Shown piece after piece: positions 56,620-64,000 of a DNA stretch of 64,000 bases. The position numbers and the translations under genes are program-made. Numbering within the stretch: the stretch's first letter is position 1; the number at the start of each line of letters is the position of its first letter. The stretch is taken from contig NC_020177.2 in assembly GCF_000224145.3 (NCBI RefSeq), positions 1,223,536-1,287,535 of the forward strand, given 5' to 3'. Under the pieces are notes generated by a model. It searched no databases. It saw only the letters and a list, made by a program, of their open reading frames with translations, and had not been told where the DNA came from. The DNA comes from Ciona intestinalis. Lineage: Eukaryota > Chordata > Ascidiacea > Phlebobranchia > Cionidae.

Positions 56620-59600
56620 ATGATTGAACCGGTAAGTATAAGCAGTTATTTGATAATATAAAGTTGCGAAAATGTTTGTTTAATGTATTCTGCTTTACAT
56701 ACGCATTTCTGTGTTTCATTATTACGTTATTTAATTATTTTTTCTTACCAGCTCTCACCTGAGAATTTGCAAATTATTAGTACCAGTTTAATGAGTCTAG
56801 CATGTGTATAATGGCAACGGAGTCCTGGCCCTTAGTCACTTTCTCCAACAGAGTGTCTTTCGTTGCCGCCTTTATTTTTAATACAGAACGTTGGGGTTAG
56901 TTCTTTGTGATTTTAACAGCTTGTAAATCTCCTACAGTGAGCCTTGATCTTCTTTTACATGCTTTCCATTTCCTGCAGGAAAATTCCTGGTTCGGCGCAA
57001 TCAACCTGTTCCTTAATAGTTGGATGATCGCATCATCTGCTGGTTATAATGGGATGATTTTTAATCCCATGACACCAGTTTTGGTAAATATGTTCAATCA
57101 GACCTATGTGGTAAGTGAATAGAAAGGCACCACGAAATGTGTTGCCATTGCACCATGGCGTTAAAGCGCGCTTGCCCCCGTAAGCGGGTAAGAGGTGTAT
57201 GAAACACAGAACACCAGTGTTATAACGACTGCTGTTGCATCGCTATGGTAACATATAAGTAACTTCAATGCGATTCAAATCAGAGTCGCCATGGTATTCC
57301 GATGCCTTCTTCAGTCTCCACGACGATAATGGCCGTCGTTAATTCGTTTGTATTTGTCGGAGCAATTGTCGGCGGTTTTTCGACTAAGTTTCTGTTAGGC
57401 TGGTTTTCCCCAAAGAGGGTCATGCAGCTGGGTCACGTGGTTTGTTTGCTATCGATTCTGGTAATGGCGCTGATAACTGGACTCACAGGATCCTACGAAG
57501 TTCTAATTATCGGTCGGTTTCTCGCTGGTTCTGTTGCGGGTATATCATACTGTAAGTACATATTAACCAGAAGTATTTTTGCAGCATTTATACTTGAGTT
57601 GTATTCACACAGACGTGCCGTCACTTATGATTGCAGAAACAAGCGCCCCAGCAAAGTTCGGTTTCTGGCAGAGTGTCGTGGGGTCTTCTATCGCCTTTGG
57701 CATTTTGGCGGCTGCAATTTTGGGTCATCCTCAGGTAAAAGGTCTAACTCCAGGCTGTACCAATTAACTCTGTTATCAAAACTTGTTCAGGTCCTTGGCA
57801 CAGCAACGCTTTGGCCCGTCGGAATTGCACTGACTGGCGTACCTTCTATTATTTATCTCATCGGAAGTATTTGGTTGCCGGAGTCGCCGTTTTATTTAAT
57901 CCGAATGATGAGACAGGACGAAGCGGTTGAAGTTCTCCAACAGATACGAACCGGAACGAAGGTCATTACAACAATACAACTAACCAAGCTTATCTCTTTT
58001 CATTATGTTTACTAATTCTAAAAAAATATATTTTGTCATTTTTGTTTTTCGTGATTCTTAAAAGACCGATGTTTTAAGTCTAGCATGTAGACATCATTAT
58101 AGGGTATGCCGTTGGGTGTTTGTCTAGGGATATATACAAAAAGAAACAATTTCCTGAAGATCTCTTTCCAAATTACATAACACATGGCTGCAAAAGCATA
58201 TAACTTATGCTTTCTGATTGACAGGATGATATATTGGAAGAAATTGTGAAAATAAAAAGTGAAATGAAAGACGTTGAACAAGTCGGTATCAAGGAAATGC
58301 TAACGAACAGAGGATACAGGTAAAGCTTGCCTGTAAGTCTTATATTGAAATGAACTCCTATAGCCTACAGACGATGAACTCAAGCACATTTCCAGTGAAT
58401 AGCGCAAATGTAATATGGTGCACGTAGTGTCCTTTAAGCCCTTTTTCGTCGAACAGTTTAATTGTTCGTGTTATTTGCGATACTTTTTACCACACATCTC
58501 GTTTTTGCGGTTACTTAACAACTTCTTTGATCAAATACGGTAATTGTCAAATTATAAATCATTATATAATGGTTCGTCTCCTTTAATTAGAACTATGCTC
58601 TCTTGTTAACCTATTTATACTCTGTCTTACAGGAATCAATTCTTGGCAGTTCTTGTTGTCTACTCTAATGTGGCATTGGTGGGAGTACATACATTCGTTT
58701 TCTATTCAGATCAGCTCTTTCTACAAGCAGGCATTGTCGCTGAGAATGTGACGTTCGCAACCATTGGAGTTTTTGCCTTGTCTTTTATTGCTTCCGTATT
58801 CGGGGTAAGTCAAGCAAAAATCAAAAAACTTAAATTATTACCGAGTTCATTAAGTTTCCTTCTGCTACCAATCATGTTGTAAAAAAAGTATTTTGGGGCT
58901 GATCTAGTACAAAGCGTTAACTTAAACCTGAGAACCTGCAAGCAAGCGAAAACCTTTTACTTAGAAACGTTATAATAAAAATCGTTTTAAATACAAGATG
59001 AGCCGACTGTTTAATTAGTTTTTCTTTATATTTCAGTCAAAAATCGTCGATCGTTTCGGAGGCTACAAAGTTAACATTACATGTAATGGCATCCTTATCT
59101 TTGCAATGGTGCTGTTCACTATAAGTCAAGCTACTGCTCACCTGGCACCATTGGCAATGCCTTACGTGGCGATCATTTCAGTTGCTATATACATGTGCGG
59201 GTAAGCTATGTCTCCTATATTAAAATCCATATGATTTAGCGAATGTTAGAGTTTGTAACGTTACAAGAATGTCCGGTATTCTAGCATAGTTGGCGACGGC
59301 ATCTATCCCAAAGTTTACGGGTTTAAGAGTCAATGTTGCTATAGTGGGCGTATGTGTCTCTTTGTCAAGACACTTGACTGCAATTTCTCCAACCCAGTGG
59401 TCAATAATGGGTTGTCTAACTTGTCCGCCATACACTAAAAAAATGAAATAAATACTCTTAAAATTAAATAATTACTCACAACTCACAAGTTTCATATGAG
59501 CTTTGAACTGGCACCAGGTGTTGAAACAAAACACTCGGGTTTTAACGACTGTCGTTGCCCGCCACGCAAATATTCAATCAGTAATACGTTTCTTGCTTTA

Positions 59601-60850
59601 TACGCCTACTCCCAATATGCCTAAACGCTTTTAAACTTGTTGAAAACATAATCCGCCCCCTATAATCACGTATGTTGGACCAGTTATATTAGTAATCAAC
59701 TCAGTACGTGATATATTCGTTCCGATTGATATGTTTGTACCGGGTGCTATTGCGCATGCGCCGAGACGCTCTGCTGCACACGGGCAGTAGGTCGAACAAA
59801 TACAATACGGGCTCAATACGAGAATATATTACAAAACCTATACTGCTTACAAACGTCTCAAACAATCCTTATACTGCGTAATAATCTTATCTTTAGGTGG
59901 TCTGGTGGAACTAACTTAGCAGTCTTTGCGTTGGTAAGCGGAGTAACAGTTGAGCCGACCAGAGCAACTGCATATGGATACGCCTCGATGTTTTTGTGGT
60001 TGTTTTCCTGGTTTGGCGCTTTTATACCTCCGTTTCTACAGGTAGGCAAAGTTTTAATGATTTTAATTTTAAATCGGCTGATAACTGTAGCACAGTGCTT
60101 TATTTCTCGCCTAAAACGAGAATACCGAAGCTCGATGCAGTCGGGCAAGCAATTGTCACTTTATGGTATGATTGCCTAACCCTTTTAGGCCTATATGATG
60201 TAAAATAAATTAAAAGAATAATTGTATAACTTGCTTATCCTCACGAAGCCGGAGAACGACAATCGTTATAACATGGATGTTCTGTTTCATACTCATACCT
60301 GTTGACAATTTACCTCGTATATGTATCACTTGTGCTGGGCAATTAATTTAAGAGTAGTTTTTAGTTTTTGGTGTGTTGCTAACAATTTAGATTATACAAC
60401 CGATTACAATTTGGTTGGAGCAATTGCGGTTAAATGTGTTGCCCAACGACACATAAACGCCCAAAATAAATAGCAGGCACAAGCCTTGAACCCAAATTAC
60501 TGGGATGGAGGCAGCGTATATAGTTGTGTGAAGCCATTGCATATGATGGACCACCGCACAAGCCACCCGTGTTAAATACTCAAGCGTTAATAAAATGCAA
60601 TTTCAATAAAACTAATTTCTTAAACCAGCTGTTCATACCACTACAGATTGGACTTGGATCCTATTTACTAATGATCTGGTTATTTTTCGCCATCGTGTTT
60701 CTCATCTACCACTTGCTGCTGATCCCTGACACAAAGAAAAACAGCAGCGAAGAAATTCAAGCTTACTTCAGTGGGACACGGCAAAATACAAATGAAACAA
60801 TTGAAATGGCAAAAATGAACACCGACGCTACAGGCATTGAAACCACATAA
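56620..60850 (+). CDS. SLC2/GLUT-like sugar-porter (MFS) transporter
   Basis: Ten exons: 56620-56631, 56979-57110, 57284-57551, 57613-57734, 57791-57961, 58225-58319, 58633-58804, 59037-59200, 59897-60041, 60647-60850; 494 aa, all phases consistent. Facilitative sugar transporter of the MFS, 12 TM expected. Seen: GRFLAGSVAG; VPSLMIAETSAPAKFGFWQS (the GLUT PxYxxE-type region); LPESPFYL at 207-214 (family PESPR, Arg replaced); VDRFGGYK (D-R-x-G-R-R type); W-SGGTNLAVF; and IPDTKKNSSEEIQ at the C-terminus (family PETKG, degenerate). The loss of Arg in PESPR, the PDTK tail and the absence of the QLSG motif mark it as divergent. The 4-codon first exon (MIEP) is the least certain; the exon-5 donor GTCATT is weak. 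It is divergently arranged with the SLC5 gene, 2.8 kb apart. A MITE begins about 12 nt after the stop. Confidence 0.82.
57168..57265 (+). mobile_element. composite SINE, tail half
   Basis: GCTTGCCCCCGTAAGCGGGT, AGAGGTGTATGAAACACAGA, ACCAGTGTTATAACGACTGC; in SLC2 intron 2, 19 bp upstream of exon 3. Confidence 0.82.
59272..59585 (+). mobile_element. composite SINE, near full length
   Basis: Head GTTGGCGACGG...TTTAAGAGTCAATGTTGC, GTATGTGTCTCTTTGTCAAG, CAATTTCTCCAACCCAGTGG, TAATGGGTTGTC, then CACCAGGTGTTGAAACAAAA and ACGACTGTCGTTGCCCGCCA. In SLC2 intron 8. Confidence 0.88.
60208..60515 (-). mobile_element. composite SINE, near full length
   Basis: TATCCTCACGAAGCCGGAGA, GTTATAACATGGATGTTCTG, GTTGGAGCAATTGCGGTTAA, GTGTTGCCCAACGACACATA, CAAGCCTTGAACCC (reversed box B). 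In SLC2 intron 9. Confidence 0.88.
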
Positions 60851-60861
60851 AAATGGGTGTA

Positions 60862-61063
60862 TATAGTATAAAGGGTGGGGTATAGATAAGACATATTTTC
60901 GTTCTATTTTCTTGTGTCATTTGGTAGTATACGAATAACCTTCAACGAATTTTAAAACCGTACCCCAAAGACTTCCATAGACTGTTATTAATTGTTTAAA
61001 ACAAGATCGGAATATTTAAATATTATTTACTAAAGGTGTCCCAACTCCCCCCACCCTACTATA
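60862..61063 (-). mobile_element. type A MITE, in SLC2 3' UTR
   Basis: TATAGTATAAAGGGTGGGGT to CCCAACTCCCCCCACCCTAC; starts 11 bp after the SLC2 stop codon. Confidence 0.93.
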
Positions 61064-62191
61064 AATACACACAGAATGCTGTGCCCTGCACTAAACCAAA
61101 GTTAAAAGTTCTGCATAAAAGAGTAAAAGAAACAATACGTTTAGCGCCGTGCGTAATACTTTCATTGTGTAACACTATCCCGATAAGAGAAAGGATTTAG
61201 GAAACAAATCTTACAAGAAAGCCATCAAACCGTATACCAACAGCACGGTAATTCTACGCGAGACTTGATCGTAGCAGATCATGCTGTTTTTGCGGAAATA
61301 ATCAAAGATAGGCAGCATTGGGATACGGTCTAACAGTATAGAACTGACATTTTATACACAGTGAGTCTTAACGCTTGTCGTTTTTTTTTTCATTTTTTTG
61401 TTACCTTTTAAAATTGTGCAGAGACGAAATTTGTTTCGGTCAATGTTTGTATAATGTTCAGCATAAGGTCGAACTTACACAAATTGTATGCTTAGGTGAA
61501 CGGCCACAACCAGGAAAAGGGAAGTAGATTAAAGAGAAGGGGACTTCACATGCTGGAATTTGTCAGTACAGTGACGTATATGTGTTTAGGGGAGCGTAAA
61601 TTACCTGTAGGGTACTTTCCGCTAGCTTAGGTACCGAGTCATTTTACTAGGCCACCAACGCAACAGTATTTATAGATATAGAATAGCACGACATAGCGGT
61701 TATAGTGTGTACAAACGAAAAACGCCAGTCACGAGAAAAGTATTCATTTGTTTCGCACTTAAATGGAAGATGTGCATTGTTTTAATGAAGCCTACATGTT
61801 AAAGTTATTGTTTGCTTTGTCTCGCTTTAATTGTTCAAATGAGTGCTATATCGACGCTTTTTAAATACCATAAGTCCATTTCTCCATTCCATTGGCAAAC
61901 ACTTGAGCATAGGGGGATTTTATCCGTTGCTCCACGCCGCAATCAATTGGTATATAAAGCTGAGTTTAACCATTAACTAGGTCACAGACAGTGCGTCAAA
62001 ACAATATATGCTTCTTAAAGTTCGGTTAATATAAAAGAATTGCATACAGACATTTTAGGCACAATTGCATTATTAGTACACTCTTAAACAGCAAAAGTAA
62101 TAATAAGCTACACGAAATGGAAGAACTACAGCAAGAACCAATACAAGTCAACATTATTGTAAATAGACATGATAACAGGTAACTTAGAAAT
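61064..62191. other. intergenic, largely repeat-free
   Basis: 1.1 kb without recognisable mobile elements; includes the TATA-like element at 61951. No ORF or exon could be supported. Confidence 0.4.
61951..61960 (+). promoter_or_regulatory. TATA-like element
   Basis: TATATAAAG in a comparatively repeat-free stretch, about 1.2 kb upstream of the tentative exons at 63140. Position and sequence suit a core promoter; AT-rich chance matches are common here. Confidence 0.2.
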
Positions 62192-62415
62192 GAATTTACA
62201 GTATTTATCCTTGCGTGGCGGGGCAATGACAGTTGTTATACCACAGGTGTTCTGTTTTATACACCTCGTGCACGCGCATACGAATTTCACGTTTGCAATT
62301 TTGGTATTTTACTTCATGTAGATGGCTGACGTTTCTGGCAACGTATTAGTGACTGTTAAACAGCAATTTCCGTTAAGTATCTTGCTCAAGGACACATACG
62401 CCCTCGGGTTGCAGC
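62192..62415 (-). mobile_element. composite SINE, most of body
   Basis: TATCCTTGCGTGGCGGGGCA, CAGGTGTTCTGTTTTATACA, CCTCGTGCACGCGCATACGA, TCTTGCTCAAGGACACATAC. Confidence 0.85.
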
Positions 62416-62531
62416 GTTAAGATTTGTGTATATTAAGTAGATACGATTTATTATTAAAGCCCCGTTTATTTGTAGATCTACCGGCGTACACATAGAACGA
62501 ACAGGTTGGTATATATTTGTTTACTTTATAC

Positions 62532-62703
62532 TATGATTCTGTGGGGTAAGATGGGATAGTGTTCTAAACAATTTTGACTACGGTCTATATAAAACTCGGG
62601 TGGATTGGGTTTTATAATTCTTTAAATGTTTTTTTTTGTTTACTACTAAATGTGACGAGAAATTAGAGTGAAAAAGTACCCCTTCTTCCTCTGCCCTACT
62701 ACA
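62532..62703 (+). mobile_element. MITE, hybrid, internally shortened
   Basis: Type B left end (GATTCTGTGGGGTAAGATGG), type A right end (CCCTTCTTCCTCTGCCCTAC). Confidence 0.87.
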
Positions 62704-62917
62704 TAAAAATAAGTCTACTATGCCGATAATGCTTGGCCTTTATTCTACTGTCGTAGTTTAACTGCGCTAAAGTAAATAGGCGGAATACATAATATTCGGT
62801 AAACTATTATGCCTTATTAGAGTTCAACTATACAACAAGCCCCGTATCCATATTTGTGCCGTTTAATTTGATTTAAACTTATCGTCACCCATCTGTATAG
62901 TTGTGTTTACATTTAAG

Positions 62918-63116
62918 TATAGGTTGGGGTGAAATGATACATGTTTTCATTCTATTTTATCGTCCAATTTGGTAGTAAACGAAAAATATTTCAAAAAAAA
63001 TTATAACCTGGCCCGGCGATTCTGAAGGAGGGTTGCTAATTATTAAAAGGCAGTTCGGAAATACGTGATTTTGTGTGCTTATGGTATCCATCTTATACCC
63101 AATGTTATATGTACTA
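62918..63116 (-). mobile_element. type B MITE
   Basis: TATAGGTTGGGGTGAAATGA to ATCCATCTTATACCCAATGT. Confidence 0.85.
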
Positions 63117-63139
63117 TATAGTGCACACCCTTACGCCAG

Positions 63140-63666
63140 ATCTTAATTTAGATCAGGTTGTTCATAACGTTGAGCAGTCGACCGTGACATCGACACCACC
63201 ACTGATAAAAGACGTGGAATCCAACCAAGGATCTTACTCGGGTATATGTTGTATAGTGCTTAATAAATTTAACCTGTTTATCCTCGCATGGAAAAAATAC
63301 ACTTGTCGGTATAACATGGGTGTTTTGTTTTATACACCCCTGTCCAAGTTATGCAAGTAACTTTGTGTGTAATTACTATTTTTACAGTTCTTAATGTAAA
63401 TGGCTGACAATTTAAAGTTTTGGACAACCAAAAGGAACCACTGGGCTGGTGAAATTTCCGTGAAGTGTCTTGCGCAAGGACACATACGTCAGCAATGGTA
63501 ACGCGCAAAATCTTATAGCTATAAACTCTATATCTATAAGAGGCAGTCGCGTTAACCATTTTGCCACGATGGATTCCGGAAATTCCAAAAGATTTATATT
63601 TTGCAGGATTTCTACAGAGCGATGTTACGTCACGAAAACCGACATTCGAAGAAATGTTTTCTCCAG
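63140..63666 (+). CDS. two tentative exons of an unrecognised gene
   Basis: Candidate exon 63140-63241 (after CCAG; donor GGTATATG) reads DLNLDQVVHNVEQSTVTSTP then PLIKDVESNQGSYS. Candidate exon 63607-63666 (after TTTTGCAG; donor GTTCGAG, weak) reads GFLQSDVTSRKPTFEEMFSP. Their phases (1 then 1) match and the composition is protein-like, with no match I recognise. A SINE lies in the intervening intron. Start and remaining exons are not seen; the gene would continue to the right. Chance cannot be excluded. Confidence 0.3.
63262..63562 (-). mobile_element. composite SINE, near full length, diverged head
   Basis: TATCCTCGCATGG, CGGTATAACATGGGTGTTTT, GGCTGACAATTTAAAG, CCACTGGGCTGGTGAAATTT, GTCTTGCGCAAGGACACATA. 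Sits in the intron of the tentative right-edge gene. Confidence 0.82.
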
Positions 63667-64000
63667 GTTCGAGTTTTGTTTATTTTAAATTTAAAACAGT
63701 CGTTAAAATAGCGTGCCTCCACACAAGAGCTAGGTTTCAAAAATCGGATAGGCTTAAAGCTAAAGCTTATACGTGAAATAAAACAGCGTAGTTTCTTTAG
63801 GCGGCGGTGCTTACAAGTAAATGTTATAGGGTATTTCTCATAACGTTGCAACAGATAAAATGCACGGCAACTAGCCTTTGGTATCATTATGATTAGAGAA
63901 GCTTTTAGTTAAAAGCTGTTAATACAGTACCAGGCGAACTACAAGGTACGAGTATTATGCATTTCTCCATGACTTAAAATAAAATACAACAAAATTTAAA

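Noticed and set aside
57302..58015. Single 237-codon ORF as one exon of the SLC2 gene
   Set aside because: Reads through two short introns in shifted frame; the spliced exons 57284-57551, 57613-57734 and 57791-57961 restore the GLUT motifs.
59631..59816. 61-codon minus-strand ORF in SLC2 intron 8
   Set aside because: No domain and no splice context; composition fits intron sequence.

Overview
This is eukaryotic genomic DNA, AT-rich and dense in introns and transposons. It is most likely from a tunicate of the genus Ciona. Three things point there. (1) The multi-exon genes are metazoan: mitochondrial 2-oxoglutarate dehydrogenase, a myo-inositol-type SLC5, a GLUT-type SLC2 and a LAMP-family protein. 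(2) They sit beside an AMT-type ammonium transporter, which vertebrates lack and tunicates keep. (3) Two short interspersed families cover the window and look like the Ciona MITE and composite SINE known from the literature (family identity recalled, not searched). Several first coding exons follow an isolated splice acceptor, as expected for spliced-leader trans-splicing in Ciona.

Layout: 1-13.1 kb holds most of an OGDH (E1k) gene on the minus strand, running off the left edge, with an assembly gap at 298-347. 14.4-17.6 kb holds a 4-exon sulfotransferase-family gene (minus). 17.6-26.1 kb is intergenic, with a tRNA-Pro(UGG) at 22.5 kb. 26.1-30.1 kb holds a single-LAMP-domain membrane protein (plus). 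34.0-41.5 kb holds an AMT ammonium transporter (minus). 43.4-53.8 kb holds a 16-exon SMIT/SGLT-like sodium cotransporter (minus). 56.6-60.9 kb holds a 10-exon SLC2-like sugar transporter (plus), divergent from the SLC5 gene. The right edge has two tentative exons of an unrecognised gene.

All exon coordinates were derived by hand from reading frame, GT/AG boundaries and phase; every internal junction given is phase-consistent. The most interesting gene-level feature is a pair of mutually exclusive OGDH exons (10332-10434 and 7929-8046). One carries the acidic stretch linked to calcium sensing in mammalian OGDH and the other lacks it. Splicing both, or neither, gives an early stop.

MITE conventions used below: type A has terminal inverted repeats beginning TAGTAGGGTGGGGGAAGA and is about 195 bp; type B begins TACTGTGGGGTAAGATGG. 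Plus strand means the copy reads 'TTTAGCACATAATATCC' near its left end. SINE conventions: plus strand means the tRNA-like promoter reads on the plus strand, with an (ATTC)n tail at the right.
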